Source of the DNA: an uncultured Clostridium sp.
GTDB lineage: Bacteria > Bacillota > Clostridia > Clostridiales > Clostridiaceae
Length of the DNA stretch: 64,000 bases
Assembly: GCF_947039605.1 (NCBI RefSeq)
Contig: NZ_CAMQZG010000001.1
Coordinates: 248,001 to 312,000 of the forward strand
Direction of reading: 5' to 3'
Of the stretch, positions 1 to 12,091 are shown one piece after another. Made by a program: the position numbers and the translations under genes. The notes beneath the pieces were generated by a model. The model saw only the letters and a program-made list of their open reading frames with translations. It was not told the DNA's origin and ran no database searches. Positions within the stretch are counted from its first letter, which is position 1, and every line of letters begins with the position of its first letter.

Positions 1-1294
1 CATATCTAATAACCTCATCTTTAACATCTTTACCAAGAATCTTCACACTTACAACAAAGAAGATTATCGCATATATAACATTAAATAATGTAAGCATAAA
101 TTTATCATCTAAAATTGATAAGTTCACTACAAAGAATGGTTGTATAAATGCTACAGCAAGGAATGCTGTCATCATTGATAATGTTCTTCCAATCTTCACC
201 TTGTCCTTCATCATCATAGTAGCTATAAATGCTATCTCTGCAAGACATATAACTCCCCAAAGTCCATCATAAAATATATAATTCGAGAAGAAACATCTAA
301 GTTGGTCAATAAATACTGATGATAGAGCTGTAAATACTAAAGATATTGCAAGCAATGCCGTCATAAATGGTTGCATTACATACATAGCACAGTCAAATGC
401 TATCATATCCCTCTCTTTAATGGCTTTCACTAACAGTTTCCAAGTATATCTACTTGCGACATCTGCAAACCCTTGCATCCATCTTTTTCTTTGTTTCCAT
501 GAATCATCAAGTGTTAAGGGCTTTTCATCATAAATAATAGCATCATCTGCTATACCTACTCTTTTACCATTTAAAACAAGTTTACATGTAAATTCTAAGT
601 CTTCTGTAAGGCAAGTTGCACCCCAGCCCATCTCTTTTAAAATGTCTGTAGTAAGAACAAAACCTGTCCCACCTAGCTGCGCTGATAATCCTATAGAATC
701 TCTTCCAAATTGAAGTCTTCTTACTGTTGAACCAAGTGATAAATCACAAGACTCTGTAACCCAAGAGTCTTTAGGATTCTTTGTTTCAATATAACATTGA
801 ACAACTTCATATCCATCACACATCTTTGAATTCATTTTTTGTAAAAATTCTCTATCAACTAAATTATCTGCATCAAATATCCCTATTGCATCATAGTGTT
901 TTTCCATTTCAAAAATTCTTTTGAACATCCACTCTAAAGCAAAACCTTTTCCTCTTTTTTCTTTATTGAATCTCTCATGTACATTCGCACCACATTTTCT
1001 AGCAACTTCCGCTGTTGAATCAGTGCAGTTATCAGCTATTACAAAAACATCATAAAGTTCTTTTGGGTAGTTTAGTTCATTAAAACTATCAACTAGATTA
1101 CCAATAACAACTTCTTCGTTATGTGCTGACACAATAAGTGCAAAACTTTTTTCCGGACTTTTTACCTTAGTTTCTCTATCTTTATCTTTTGATAGCTTGT
1201 ATGCACCAATAAGACCAATTATAAAGTGATATGCCATCATTGCTAATATGATTAAAGGGAAGATTATACTAACTATAAAAAAGCTCTTTTCCAT
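1..1294 (-). CDS. Membrane glycosyltransferase, family 2 (partial, C-terminus off the left edge)
   Basis: Processive-type GT2 glycosyltransferase that would transfer a nucleotide sugar at the cytoplasmic membrane. The frame reads from ATG at 1294 and is still open at base 1 after 431 codons. It begins with one membrane segment (about residues 5-25), then the GT-A fold with 'SAHNEE', 'DADN' (the metal-binding D-x-D region), 'TEDLEF' and the 'QRKRW' motif (QxxRW) typical of processive GT2 enzymes. At least three further membrane segments follow towards the truncated end. An AGGAGTG ribosome site precedes the ATG. Sugar and acceptor cannot be told; related clostridial proteins make exopolysaccharides or glycolipids. 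It lies downstream of the ilv operon terminator and so has its own promoter. Confidence 0.85.
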   Translation of the reverse strand, partial: MEKSFFIVSIIFPLIILAMMAYHFIIGLIGAYKLSKDKDRETKVKSPEKSFALIVSAHNEEVVIGNLVDSFNELNYPKELYDVFVIADNCTDSTAEVARKCGANVHERFNKEKRGKGFALEWMFKRIFEMEKHYDAIGIFDADNLVDREFLQKMNSKMCDGYEVVQCYIETKNPKDSWVTESCDLSLGSTVRRLQFGRDSIGLSAQLGGTGFVLTTDILKEMGWGATCLTEDLEFTCKLVLNGKRVGIADDAIIYDEKPLTLDDSWKQRKRWMQGFADVASRYTWKLLVKAIKERDMIAFDCAMYVMQPFMTALLAISLVFTALSSVFIDQLRCFFSNYIFYDGLWGVICLAEIAFIATMMMKDKVKIGRTLSMMTAFLAVAFIQPFFVVNLSILDDKFMLTLFNVIYAIIFFVVSVKILGKDVKDEVIRY

Positions 1295-1446
1295 ATTTGT
1301 CACTCCTAAAATTTAATTACCAAAAAATACATTTTTTCCAAATTTTATATTTTCTATTTATTGTCTTTTACTATTATATTATTTATCAAGTAAAAATTCA
1401 AATATTTTATAACATTGTAAGTTATTTTTAATAGATTACCTTTACA

Positions 1447-1474
1447 TTTAAGCATATTTAAATTAATATGCTTT
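1447..1474. other. Short inverted repeat between the glycosyltransferase and ilvC
   Basis: AAGCATATT and AATATGCTT form a perfect 9-bp inverted repeat with a 6-nt loop. It lies upstream of the minus-strand glycosyltransferase and just past the ilv operon terminator. It has no U-tract in either direction, so it may be an operator or only a chance structure. The rest of 1295-1496 is AT-rich with nothing else I can assign. Confidence 0.3.
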
Positions 1475-1496
1475 TACCTTTATATTAATTACACAA

Positions 1497-1534
1497 ATAA
1501 AAGGTGAATATACTAATGTATATTCACCTTTATT
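1497..1534 (-). terminator. Intrinsic terminator of the ilv-leu operon
   Basis: AAGGTGAATATAC and GTATATTCACCTT form a perfect 13-bp stem with a 4-nt loop. On the minus strand it is followed by TTTTATTTG, 30 bases past the ilvC stop. Confidence 0.9.
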
Positions 1535-1563
1535 ATAAACTATATTTCAAATTAAGTTAACAA

Positions 1564-2619
<1,056 letters not shown>

Positions 2620-2631
2620 TTAATAGCTTAA

Positions 2632-4146
2632 TTAATTTTTAGATTCTATCATTCTATTTGCAGCATTTATTAATGCACCAATACTAGCTTCCATAATATC
2701 CGCTGAAAGAGAACTTCCTGTATATATTTCATTATCAGATGAAATTTTCACTGTAACTTCCCCTAGTGCATCTTTCCCATCTGTAACTGACCTAATTGCA
2801 TAATCCTCTAATTTAAGTTCAAAACCAAGTGCTCTCTCAACAGCTTTAAATGCTGATGAAACTGAACCCTCACCCACTGCACTCTCAGTAATAGTTTCAT
2901 CACCTTTTTCAATTTCAACAGTAGTAGTAGAAATCATTTTATTCCCACTATATACTTGGAAAGATAAAAGTTTATAAACCTCTTCTATTTTAGATACATT
3001 ATTATTTATAATTGCATCTATATCTCTTGAACTTATATGCTTTTTCTTATCTGTCATTTTTTTAAATTCTATAAAAGCTTCATCTAAAGCATCTTTATCT
3101 AAACTCATTCCATGCTTCTTTAAATAATCATCAAAAGCATGTCTACCTGAATGTTTACCTAAAACTATATTATCATTTGCATACTTACCAATAGATTCTG
3201 GAGTTATAATTTCATAAGTAGACTTTTCCTTCAAAACTCCATCTTGATGAATTCCTGATTCATGTGCAAAAGCATTCTTACCTACTATTGCTTTATTAGG
3301 CTGAACAAATACCCCTGTAATTGAAGAAACCATATTAGATACTCTCCAAATCTTTGTTGTATCTATATCTGAATGCATATCAAGGCTACTTTCTCTAGTT
3401 TTGATAGTCATAACTATCTCTTCTAAAGCTGCATTTCCTGCTCTTTCACCAAGTCCATTAATTGCACATTCAACCTGTGTTGCCCCAGCCATAATCCCAC
3501 TTAGTGAATTTGCTACTGCCATACCAAGGTCATCATGACAATGCACTGAGAATTCAATATTCTTTGCACCCCTAGTATTTTCAATAACATACTTTATGAA
3601 ATCATGGTAATCTGTTGGAAGTGCATACCCTACAGTATCAGGAAGATTTATAACAGTTGCCCCTGCCTCTATAACCTTTGAACAAACTTCAACTAAAAAA
3701 TCTCTATCACTTCTATAAGCATCTTCTGCTGAAAATTCAATATCATCACAAAGAGTTTTTGCATAAGCAACCATTTCAACTGCTTTTTCTAAGACCTCTG
3801 TTTCACTCATATTAAGCTTATGCTTCATATGAATAGGTGAAGTTGCTAAAAATGTGTGAATTCTTGGTTTTGCTGCACCCTTTATAGCCTCATAAGCTTT
3901 ATCTATATCATTCTTACTAGCTCTACAAAGGGCTGCAACTGTAGCATGTTTAATTTCTTTTGCAATAGCCTCTACAGCATCAAAATCACCTTTTGATGCC
4001 ATTGGAAAGCCAGCTTCAATTATATCTACTCCAAGTTCCTCAAGTTTTTTAGCTATAATAACTTTCTCTTTTAGGTTAAGATTAACTCCTGGTGTTTGTT
4101 CTCCATCTCGTAGAGTAGTATCAAATATTTTTATTTTTTTACTCAT
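2632..4146 (-). CDS. leuA: 2-Isopropylmalate synthase (LeuA)
   Basis: Condenses acetyl-CoA with 2-oxoisovalerate, the committed step of leucine synthesis. The DRE-TIM barrel starts with '[13 protein letters not shown]'; the metal site is '[13 protein letters not shown]' and substrate loops include '[14 protein letters not shown]'. Residues of about 385-504 form the LeuA dimer domain that binds leucine for feedback inhibition ('[15 protein letters not shown]'). Full length at 504 residues. It sits between ilvB and ilvC with a short gap. It is a paralogue of the cimA product earlier in the operon; the '[10 protein letters not shown]' and full C-terminal domain mark this copy as true LeuA. Confidence 0.96.
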   Translation of the reverse strand: MSKKIKIFDTTLRDGEQTPGVNLNLKEKVIIAKKLEELGVDIIEAGFPMASKGDFDAVEAIAKEIKHATVAALCRASKNDIDKAYEAIKGAAKPRIHTFLATSPIHMKHKLNMSETEVLEKAVEMVAYAKTLCDDIEFSAEDAYRSDRDFLVEVCSKVIEAGATVINLPDTVGYALPTDYHDFIKYVIENTRGAKNIEFSVHCHDDLGMAVANSLSGIMAGATQVECAINGLGERAGNAALEEIVMTIKTRESSLDMHSDIDTTKIWRVSNMVSSITGVFVQPNKAIVGKNAFAHESGIHQDGVLKEKSTYEIITPESIGKYANDNIVLGKHSGRHAFDDYLKKHGMSLDKDALDEAFIEFKKMTDKKKHISSRDIDAIINNNVSKIEEVYKLLSFQVYSGNKMISTTTVEIEKGDETITESAVGEGSVSSAFKAVERALGFELKLEDYAIRSVTDGKDALGEVTVKISSDNEIYTGSSLSADIMEASIGALINAANRMIESKN

Positions 4147-4169
4147 TAAATCTTCCCCCTTGAATTAAT

Positions 4170-5828
4170 TTATTCTTCCCCTAAAATAATATCTTTTATC
4201 GGTGACCCTGGTGCAACCATAGGAAATACCTTATTATCTTCATGTATTATATAATCTACTAATGTAGTTTCTCTACTTTCTATAGCTTCTTTTAAAATTT
4301 CATAACTATTATCTTCAATATCAACTCTATATCCCTGCCCACCAAAACTTTCAACAAGTTTTACAAAGTCAGTTTTTCTATCAAGAGTTGTACTTGAATA
4401 TCTCTTATCATAGAAAAGTGTTTGCCACTGTCTAACCATTCCAAGAGCATTATTATTAAGTAATATTATTGTTAATGGTAGTCCACTTTTAATAGCAGTT
4501 GGAACTTCATTGCAATTCATTGCAAAACTTCCATCTCCAGTTATTAAAATTACTTTTTTATCTGGATTAGCAAACTGAGCACCTATAGCAGCCCCAAGTC
4601 CAAACCCCATAGTTCCAAGTCCACCTGATGATATAAAAGTTCTTGGAGTTTTAAATTTATACCCAAGAGCTGTCCACATTTGATGTTGACCAACATCTGT
4701 TACAATCACAGCATCTCCTTTAGTAATATCATTTAAAATACTAAATAATTCTTGTGGTGTATTAGGCTTTATAACTGTACTTTCAACCTCTTTAAGTTCT
4801 TCTAATCTATTACTCCAATCCTTATTTGATTTTTCATCTAATAAAGGTAATAATTTATTTAAAACTTCTTTAATATCCCCTACAACATAACAGTCTGCTT
4901 TTATATTTTTATTAATTTCTGCTGGGTCTACATCAATATGAATTACACTTGCATTTTTTATATCCTCTTTTTTACCTATAACTCTATCGCTAAATCTTGC
5001 ACCTATACAAATAAATGCGTCACACTCAACAGCTAGTAAATTTGAAGCTTTTGTTCCATGCATTCCAATCATGCCTGTTGCAAGTTTATCCTCACTATCA
5101 AAAGCACTAAGTCCCATTAAAGAACTTGAAACTGGTGCTGATATTTTTTTTGCAAGTCGTTTAAGTTCTTTTTCTGCTTCTGAACTTATAATTCCACCAC
5201 CTGCATATATAAATGGTTTTTTACTACTATTTAAAATTTCAGCAACTTTTCCAATTGCTGAATCTGTTATATAATCAGTACTTCTTTTTATATTTTTAGG
5301 TGCCTTATATTTATACTCAATAATATCTGCTGTGACATCTTTTGTAATATCTATAAGAACTGGTCCTGGTCTTCCTTGTTGTGCAATATAAAAAGCTTCT
5401 CTTATAACTTTTTGCAAATCTTTTAAATGTTTAACTATATAATTGTGCTTTGTAATAGGCATTGTAATACCTGCTATATCAACCTCTTGAAAGCTATCTT
5501 TTCCAAGAAGTGACTTATGAACATTACCTGTAATTGCAACCATTGGAATCGAATCCATATATGCAGTTGCAATTCCAGTAACAAGATTTGTAGCTCCAGG
5601 CCCTGAAGTAGCGAGGCATACACCAACCCTACCAGTTGATCTTGCATAGCCATCAGCAGCATGAGCAGCCCCTTGCTCATGACAAGTCAAAACATGATTT
5701 ATCTTATCTCTATTTTTATATAAAGCATCATAAATGTTTAATACTGCTCCACCTGGATATCCAAAGATAGTATCAACACCTTGATCTAATAAACATTTTA
5801 CTAATATTTCTGACCCATTTAACATCAT
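4170..5828 (-). CDS. ilvB: Acetolactate synthase large (catalytic) subunit
   Basis: ThDP- and FAD-dependent enzyme that makes acetolactate or acetohydroxybutyrate from pyruvate and pyruvate or 2-oxobutyrate. Conserved regions in order: 'FGYPGGAVLNIYDAL', the catalytic glutamate in 'LTCHEQGAAHAADGYAR', 'SGPGATN', and the ThDP-Mg motif 'GDGSFAMNCNEVPTA' ending in 'LLNN'. Full length at about 552 residues. The frame can start three codons upstream at a GTG, but that GTG is itself part of the GGGGTGAT ribosome site, so the ATG at 5828 is preferred. The regulatory subunit is encoded at the other end of the operon (12092-12613). Confidence 0.96.
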   Translation of the reverse strand: MMLNGSEILVKCLLDQGVDTIFGYPGGAVLNIYDALYKNRDKINHVLTCHEQGAAHAADGYARSTGRVGVCLATSGPGATNLVTGIATAYMDSIPMVAITGNVHKSLLGKDSFQEVDIAGITMPITKHNYIVKHLKDLQKVIREAFYIAQQGRPGPVLIDITKDVTADIIEYKYKAPKNIKRSTDYITDSAIGKVAEILNSSKKPFIYAGGGIISSEAEKELKRLAKKISAPVSSSLMGLSAFDSEDKLATGMIGMHGTKASNLLAVECDAFICIGARFSDRVIGKKEDIKNASVIHIDVDPAEINKNIKADCYVVGDIKEVLNKLLPLLDEKSNKDWSNRLEELKEVESTVIKPNTPQELFSILNDITKGDAVIVTDVGQHQMWTALGYKFKTPRTFISSGGLGTMGFGLGAAIGAQFANPDKKVILITGDGSFAMNCNEVPTAIKSGLPLTIILLNNNALGMVRQWQTLFYDKRYSSTTLDRKTDFVKLVESFGGQGYRVDIEDNSYEILKEAIESRETTLVDYIIHEDNKVFPMVAPGSPIKDIILGEE

Positions 5829-5891
5829 AAATATCACCCCTTTTATTTTATCCTTATTGCTGATTCTTTTTTATTTCAATTTAAATTAGAA

Positions 5892-7550
5892 CTATTTAAG
5901 AATTGCTCCCTCACTAGCTGATGAAACAAGTTTTGAATATCTATATAAATACCCTTCCTTAATTTTAGGTTCTAATAATACTACATTTTTTCTTCTTTCC
6001 TCTAAAACCTCATCTGAAACATTAAGATTTAAAATACCCTTTGGAATATCAATAGAAATTATATCTCCCTCCTCAACAAGAGAAATTACTCCCCCTTCTG
6101 CTGCCTCTGGTGATACATGCCCTATAGATGCCCCTTTAGTCGCCCCTGAAAATCTTCCATCAGTAATAAGTGCTACTGACTTATCAAGCCCCATTCCAGC
6201 AATCGCAGATGTAGGAGATAACATCTCTCTCATACCTGGTCCACCTTTTGGTCCTTCATACCTGATAACTACCACATCACCACTAACTATTTTTCCAGAA
6301 GTAATTGCCTCTATTGTTTCTTCTTCTGAATTAAATACTCTTGCTGGACCTGTGTGTTCTAACATTTCTGGTAAAACAGCTGATTTTTTGACTACGGCCC
6401 CATCTTTTGCAAGATTACCTCTTAATATAGCAATCCCTCCAGTTAAACTATAAGGATTTTCTATATCTCTTATAACAGAATTATCTAAAACTTTTATGCC
6501 CTCAATATTTTCACCTTGAGTTTTTCCTGTAACAGTAATTAAAGATAAATCTATTAAATTCTTTTTGCTAAGTTCATTCATAACCGCTGTAACTCCACCT
6601 GCTGCGTATAAATCTTCTATGTGTGAAGCCCCTGCTGGTGAAAGTTTACATAGATTAGGAACTTTTGAACTTACTTCATTTATAATATCTAAATTTATAT
6701 TTGCTTTAGCTTCATTTGCAATTGCTGTTAAATGAAGAACACTATTACTTGAACATCCAAGCGCCATATCTACAGCAAGTGCATTAGCTATACTTTTTTC
6801 ATTTATAATATCTCTTGGTTTAATATTTTTTTCTACAAGATTCATAACTGCCATACCAGCTTTTTTAGCAAGTCTAATTCTTTCTGAATAAACTGCTGGA
6901 ATTGTCCCATTCCCTGGAAGTGCAATTCCAAGACTCTCACAAAGACAATTCATTGAATTTGCTGTAAACATCCCAGAACACGAACCACAAGTTGGACATG
7001 CATTATTTTCTAAATCTAAAAGATCCTTTTCGCTCATATTTCCTGCTTCAAAAGCTCCAACACCTTCAAAAACAGTAGAAAGACTACATTTTTTATCCTT
7101 AAATATACCAGCAAGCATTGGCCCACCTGAAATTGCAATTGTTGGGATATTAACTCTTAAAGCTCCCATAACACTTCCTGGGACAATTTTGTCACAGTTA
7201 GGAATAAGAACAAGCCCATCAAACCCATGTGCATTTGCCATACATTCGATTGAATCTGCAATTATTTCTCTTGTAGCAAGAGAATATTTCATTCCTTTAT
7301 GTCCCATAGCAATTCCATCACAAACTCCTATAACTGGGAATACTAAAGGAGTTCCACCTGCCATAATAATCCCTGTCTTAACAGCCTCAACTATTTTATC
7401 AAGATTAATATGCCCTGGTATAATATCATTTTGAGATGTAACCACTCCAATAAGAGGTCTTGCAATTTCCTCATCTGTAAGCCCTGAAGCTTTTAATAAT
7501 GACCTATGTGGAGCTTTGCTTGCTCCTAGTTTTATCCTATCACTTCTCAT
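5892..7550 (-). CDS. ilvD: Dihydroxy-acid dehydratase (IlvD)
   Basis: Iron-sulfur dehydratase that converts dihydroxyisovalerate and dihydroxymethylvalerate to the 2-oxo acids. The cluster and metal cysteines are visible in 'PNCDKIVPG' and '[20 protein letters not shown]'. C-terminal IlvD signatures include '[18 protein letters not shown]' and '[13 protein letters not shown]'. 552 residues is the normal length. The ATG lies 11 bases downstream of the leuB stop, so the two are probably cotranslated. Confidence 0.97.
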   Translation of the reverse strand: MRSDRIKLGASKAPHRSLLKASGLTDEEIARPLIGVVTSQNDIIPGHINLDKIVEAVKTGIIMAGGTPLVFPVIGVCDGIAMGHKGMKYSLATREIIADSIECMANAHGFDGLVLIPNCDKIVPGSVMGALRVNIPTIAISGGPMLAGIFKDKKCSLSTVFEGVGAFEAGNMSEKDLLDLENNACPTCGSCSGMFTANSMNCLCESLGIALPGNGTIPAVYSERIRLAKKAGMAVMNLVEKNIKPRDIINEKSIANALAVDMALGCSSNSVLHLTAIANEAKANINLDIINEVSSKVPNLCKLSPAGASHIEDLYAAGGVTAVMNELSKKNLIDLSLITVTGKTQGENIEGIKVLDNSVIRDIENPYSLTGGIAILRGNLAKDGAVVKKSAVLPEMLEHTGPARVFNSEEETIEAITSGKIVSGDVVVIRYEGPKGGPGMREMLSPTSAIAGMGLDKSVALITDGRFSGATKGASIGHVSPEAAEGGVISLVEEGDIISIDIPKGILNLNVSDEVLEERRKNVVLLEPKIKEGYLYRYSKLVSSASEGAILK

Positions 7551-7561
7551 AATTTACACCC

Positions 7562-8641
7562 CTATACTAAAGCATTTATAACAAGTTGTCCCATTTCATC
7601 TGTTCCAACAAGTTTCATGCCCTCACTATTTATATCTCCTGTTCTATAACCATCTTCTAAAACACTTATAACTGCATTTTCTATTGTTACTGCTTCTTTC
7701 TCTAAATTAAAACTATATCTAAGCATCATTGCTGCTGATAATATAGTTGCAAGAGGGTTCGCAATTCCTTTCCCTGCAATATCTGGTGCACTACCATGAA
7801 TAGGCTCATACATTCCAAAACTACCATCACCAAGACTTGCTGATGGTAACATTCCTATTGAACCTGTTATCATAGAAGCCTCATCTGATAAGATATCTCC
7901 AAATATATTACTTGTTAAAATAACATCAAATTGTTTTGGATCTCTTACAAGTTGCATTGCAGCATTATCTACATACATATGATTAACTTCAACCTCTGGA
8001 TAATCAGCGTGAACCTCTTCAACAACTCTTCTCCAAAGTCTTGAACTCTCAAGTATATTTGCTTTATCAACACTTGTAATTTTTTTATCTCTCTTCATTG
8101 CTACATCAAAAGCATTTTTTGCTATTCTTCTAACTTCAAAAGTTGAATACTCTTCTGTATCTCTTGCTATTTCTTCATCACCATTTTTAATAAGCTCTCT
8201 TTTTCCAAAGTAGATTCCACCTGTAAGTTCTCTTACAACACAAATATCAATTCCATCTCCTATAATTGATTCTTTAAGTGGCGATGCATCTTTAAGAGGT
8301 TTATATAATAAAGCTGGTCTTAAATTACAATATAAATTAAGTGCTCCTCTTAAACCTAAAAGTGCTTGTTCTGGTCTTACAGTTCCTGATAAATTATCCC
8401 ACTGAGGACCACCTACAGCACCTAAAAATACTGCATCCATCTTTTTGCACATCTCTAAAGTTTCATCTGGAAGTGCAGTTTCTCCATTAGTAGCTTCTAT
8501 AGCACAACCTCCAGCAATTCCTTCATGATAATTAAACTCATGATTATACTTTATTGCAATTTTATCTAAAACTTTAAGTGTTTGGTCAACAACCTCTGGT
8601 CCTATTCCATCACCTTTAATAACCCCAATATTAAAATTCAT
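7562..8641 (-). CDS. leuB: 3-Isopropylmalate dehydrogenase (LeuB)
   Basis: NAD-dependent oxidative decarboxylation of 3-isopropylmalate, and in a citramalate route also of 3-methylmalate. Family signatures: 'GDGIGPEV', '[16 protein letters not shown]', '[12 protein letters not shown]', '[13 protein letters not shown]', '[13 protein letters not shown]' and '[18 protein letters not shown]'. Full length at 359 residues. It lies directly after leuD in transcription order. Confidence 0.96.
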   Translation of the reverse strand: MNFNIGVIKGDGIGPEVVDQTLKVLDKIAIKYNHEFNYHEGIAGGCAIEATNGETALPDETLEMCKKMDAVFLGAVGGPQWDNLSGTVRPEQALLGLRGALNLYCNLRPALLYKPLKDASPLKESIIGDGIDICVVRELTGGIYFGKRELIKNGDEEIARDTEEYSTFEVRRIAKNAFDVAMKRDKKITSVDKANILESSRLWRRVVEEVHADYPEVEVNHMYVDNAAMQLVRDPKQFDVILTSNIFGDILSDEASMITGSIGMLPSASLGDGSFGMYEPIHGSAPDIAGKGIANPLATILSAAMMLRYSFNLEKEAVTIENAVISVLEDGYRTGDINSEGMKLVGTDEMGQLVINALV

Positions 8642-8658
8642 TTTATACTTCCCCCAAT

Positions 8659-9150
8659 CTATCTCACTTGTTTTTTAATTTTCTCTATAAGTCCACCTTG
8701 GTTTATGATATTTTGCATAAACTCTGGGAATGGCTCTGCTTGATATTCTTCATTTTTTGTTACATTTTTTATAAGTCCTGTAGAGAAATTAACTGTAACT
8801 TTATCTCCAGCTTTAATTCCCTCTGTAGCTGCTGGACATTCTAAAATAGGTAGCCCAGTATTGATTGAATTTCTATAAAATATTCTTGCAAAAGTCTTTG
8901 CTATAACACAGCTAACTCCACTTGCTTTAATTGCTATTGGTGCATGTTCTCTTGATGAACCACATCCAAAATTCTTATCTGCAACTATGATATCTCCATC
9001 TTCCACATTATTTACAAACTCTGTATCTATATCTTCCATACAGTGCATAGCAAGTTCCTTCTCATCTGAAGTATTTAAGTATCTTGCTGGAATTATTACA
9101 TCTGTATCTACATTATTTCCATATCTAAAAACTTTTCCGCAAACTTCCAT
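8659..9150 (-). CDS. leuD: 3-Isopropylmalate dehydratase small subunit (LeuD)
   Basis: Small swivelling subunit of isopropylmalate isomerase, partner of LeuC. Signatures: '[16 protein letters not shown]' and '[19 protein letters not shown]'. The frame is open up to 9201, but that longer start would overlap leuC. The ATG at 9150 has an AGAGGGGGA ribosome site and yields the typical '[11 protein letters not shown]' start and a normal length of about 163 residues. Confidence 0.96.
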   Translation of the reverse strand: MEVCGKVFRYGNNVDTDVIIPARYLNTSDEKELAMHCMEDIDTEFVNNVEDGDIIVADKNFGCGSSREHAPIAIKASGVSCVIAKTFARIFYRNSINTGLPILECPAATEGIKAGDKVTVNFSTGLIKNVTKNEEYQAEPFPEFMQNIINQGGLIEKIKKQVR

Positions 9151-9178
9151 CTTTAATATCCCCCTCTTTTCTTCTCTC

Positions 9179-10441
9179 TTAAAGTTGTTCTGGTGAAGCA
9201 ATTCTACCTAATATAGCTGTCGCTGCTGCAACTGCTGGGCTTGCAAGATAAACTTCTGATTCAACATGACCCATTCTTCCTACAAAGTTTCTATTAGTTG
9301 TTGAAAGTGCTCTCTCACCTTTTGCAAGTATCCCCATATGTCCACCAAGACAAGGTCCACAAGTTGGTGTTGAAACTATTGCACCTGATTCTATAAAGAT
9401 TCTAAGTAAACCCTCTTCCATAGCTTGTAAATATATTTTTTGTGTCCCTGGTATAACAATAGTTCTGACTTGCTTTTTAACTTTATTTCCTTTTAATATT
9501 GCTGCCGCTTCTCTTAAATCTTCCATTCTTCCATTTGTACAAGAACCTATAACTACTTGATTTACTTCAACTGGCTCAGTTATTTCATCAATAGTTTTTG
9601 TGTTATCAGGAAGACTTGGGAATGCAATAGTTGGTCTTATTGTTGATAAATCTATATCATAAGTTTCACAATATTCCGCATCATCATCTGCTTCAAATTT
9701 AACCCACTCTTTTTTAGAATGTTCTTTAATATAATCAATAGTTGCATCATCAACTGGGAATATACCATTTTTAGCTCCTGCTTCAATTGCCATATTAGCC
9801 ATTGTAAATCTTGAATCCATTGAAAGATTATTAATTCCATCACCAACAAACTCCATTGATTTATATAAAGCACCATCAACACCTATCATTCCAATTATAT
9901 GAAGAATAACATCTTTTCCACTTACCCACTTATTAAGCTTTCCTGTAAGATTAAACTTTATTGCCTCAGGAATTTTAAACCAACATTTCCCTGTAGCCAT
10001 TCCTGCTGCCATATCTGTTGAACCAATCCCTGTAGAAAATGCTCCAAGAGCCCCATAAGTACAAGTATGAGAATCAGCCCCAATTACAACATCCCCTGCT
10101 ACAACAAGGCCTTTTTCTGGTAATAGACAATGTTCTATACCCATTTCTCCAATATCAAAGAAATTATTCACTTTTTTATTTGCTGAAAATTCTCTAATAC
10201 ATTTACACTGTTCTGCTGATTTAATATCTTTATTTGGTGTAAAGTGATCTGGCACTATTGCAACTTTATCACTATGGAAAACCTGATCTAAATTAAGTTT
10301 TTCAAATTCCTTTACTGCCACTGGAGTTGTAATATCATTTCCTAATACTAAGTCTAAATTTGCCTCTATAAGTTGTCCTACCTTTACCATTTCAAGCCCT
10401 GCATGTTTTGCAAGAATCTTTTGCGTCATAGTCATTCCCAT
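9179..10441 (-). CDS. leuC: 3-Isopropylmalate dehydratase large subunit (LeuC)
   Basis: Aconitase-family 4Fe-4S subunit that isomerises 2- to 3-isopropylmalate, and probably citramalate to 3-methylmalate. Cluster ligands are seen in '[17 protein letters not shown]' and '[13 protein letters not shown]'. '[23 protein letters not shown]' is the third signature. 420 residues matches the bacterial/archaeal short LeuC type that pairs with a separate LeuD. Second enzyme pair after cimA in transcription order. Confidence 0.96.
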   Translation of the reverse strand: MGMTMTQKILAKHAGLEMVKVGQLIEANLDLVLGNDITTPVAVKEFEKLNLDQVFHSDKVAIVPDHFTPNKDIKSAEQCKCIREFSANKKVNNFFDIGEMGIEHCLLPEKGLVVAGDVVIGADSHTCTYGALGAFSTGIGSTDMAAGMATGKCWFKIPEAIKFNLTGKLNKWVSGKDVILHIIGMIGVDGALYKSMEFVGDGINNLSMDSRFTMANMAIEAGAKNGIFPVDDATIDYIKEHSKKEWVKFEADDDAEYCETYDIDLSTIRPTIAFPSLPDNTKTIDEITEPVEVNQVVIGSCTNGRMEDLREAAAILKGNKVKKQVRTIVIPGTQKIYLQAMEEGLLRIFIESGAIVSTPTCGPCLGGHMGILAKGERALSTTNRNFVGRMGHVESEVYLASPAVAAATAILGRIASPEQL

Positions 10442-10465
10442 AATTAAATCCCCCTCTTAAACTAA

Positions 10466-12058
10466 CTAAAAATACTTTCTAACTTTTCTTTCTATGTCTT
10501 TTATAAGTCTATACTCAATAGAATCTACAAGTGCTATCCAGCTTGCCTGAATAATATCTCTTGAAACTCCTACTGTCCCCCAATTTTCTACCCCATCAGT
10601 TGACTCAATTAAAACTCTAACTTTTGCATCAGTAGCTAACTCAGTATCTAAAACTCTCACCTTGTAATCAACAAGTCTAATATTTTTAAGTTCTGGGTAA
10701 AAAACTTCTAATGCCTTTCTCAGGGCTTTATCAAGGGCATTTACTGGTCCTTCACCTTCTGCTGCTGTAATATGACTCTCACCCTCAACTGATATATTTA
10801 CAAATGCAGTTGAACTATATTTATTATTAAGTTCTGTGCACTGCTCACCTATTGTTTTAAAACTTATAAGTTCAAAGAAAGGCTCATATTTGCCTATTAT
10901 CTTTCTCATTACAAGTTCAATTGTTCCATCAGCTCCTTCAAATTGGTATCCCTCATACTCAAGTTCTTTTAGCTTGTTTGTTATAAGTTCAACTTCTTTT
11001 GACTCTTTTGATAGCTCTGGAAAAATCTTTTGAATTTCTTTTAAGATAGTAGCTTTTCCACTAACCTCTGAAATAAGAAATCTTCTTTTATTACCAACAG
11101 ACTCTGGTTCTATATGTTCATATGATTTTGAATTCTTTACAACTGCATCTATATGCATTCCACCTTTATGAGCGAAAGCACTATTACCTATATAAGGTTC
11201 TTCATCTCTAATGCTTATATTAGAAATCTCAGCTATAAATCGTGCTGTTGTTGTTAGTTCTTCTAGTTTATCTTTTGAGATAAGCTCATATCCAAGTTTT
11301 AAACTAAGAGTTGGTATAATACTACTTAAACTAGCATTTCCACACCTTTCCCCTATCCCAAGAAATGTCCCTTGAACATGATTTGCACCTGCAACTACTG
11401 CTGAGATTGAACCACCTACTGCCATTGAAATATCATTATGACAATGTATCCCTATATTCAAATCATTCTTTTCTTTTAATTCTCTAACTATTTTTTCTAT
11501 ATCTCCACAAAGAGTTCCACCATTTGTATCACAAAGAACTATTATTTTTGCACCACTCTCACTTGCAGTTATTATTGTTTTTATTGCATAATCTTTATTA
11601 GCTCTAAACCCATCAAAAAAATGTTCTGCATCAAAGATAACTTCTCTACCATTTTCCTTTAGAAATATTATCGTATCTGCTATCATTTTTAAATTTTCAT
11701 CAAGTGTAGTTTTTAGTATATCTGTAACTTGAAAATCCCAAGCCTTTCCAAATATAACAACAGTTTTAGTCTTTGCACTAAGTAAGCTTTGTAGATTTTT
11801 ATCCTCACTAGCCTTTATCATCGGTCGTCTTGTACTTCCAAATGCAACTATTTGCGAATTATTAAAATCAATATTTTTTATCTTATTAAAAAACTCCATA
11901 TCTTTTGGATTAGAACCAGGGTTTCCAGCTTCTATATAATCAACGCCTAAAGAATCTAGACTTTTACATATCTTAATTTTATCTTCTAACGAAAAACTAA
12001 TTCCCTGTCCTTGTGCACCATCTCTTAGTGTGGAGTCAAATATTTCTATCTTAGTCAT
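10466..12058 (-). CDS. cimA: (R)-Citramalate synthase (CimA)
   Basis: DRE-TIM metallolyase that condenses acetyl-CoA with pyruvate to citramalate, which LeuCD and LeuB then turn into 2-oxobutyrate for isoleucine. The barrel begins 'FDSTLRDGAQGQGISFSLEDK' and has 'HCHNDISMAVGGS'. 'GTFLGIGERCGNASL' and the C-terminal LeuA-like allosteric domain with 'AAEGEGPVNALDKALRKAL' follow. 530 residues and 'RDGAQGQG' instead of 'RDGEQTPG' match the CimA/long family rather than LeuA, which is also present in the operon. Specificity is inferred from family features and context. Confidence 0.88.
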   Translation of the reverse strand: MTKIEIFDSTLRDGAQGQGISFSLEDKIKICKSLDSLGVDYIEAGNPGSNPKDMEFFNKIKNIDFNNSQIVAFGSTRRPMIKASEDKNLQSLLSAKTKTVVIFGKAWDFQVTDILKTTLDENLKMIADTIIFLKENGREVIFDAEHFFDGFRANKDYAIKTIITASESGAKIIVLCDTNGGTLCGDIEKIVRELKEKNDLNIGIHCHNDISMAVGGSISAVVAGANHVQGTFLGIGERCGNASLSSIIPTLSLKLGYELISKDKLEELTTTARFIAEISNISIRDEEPYIGNSAFAHKGGMHIDAVVKNSKSYEHIEPESVGNKRRFLISEVSGKATILKEIQKIFPELSKESKEVELITNKLKELEYEGYQFEGADGTIELVMRKIIGKYEPFFELISFKTIGEQCTELNNKYSSTAFVNISVEGESHITAAEGEGPVNALDKALRKALEVFYPELKNIRLVDYKVRVLDTELATDAKVRVLIESTDGVENWGTVGVSRDIIQASWIALVDSIEYRLIKDIERKVRKYF

Positions 12059-12091
12059 GGAAAATCACCTCCTAAATATACTTAAAAAGGT

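Noticed and set aside
5071-5274. Plus-strand open frame inside ilvB
   Set aside because: Antisense shadow of a well-supported gene; no ribosome site or own signals. The same holds for the other short antisense frames inside the biosynthetic genes.
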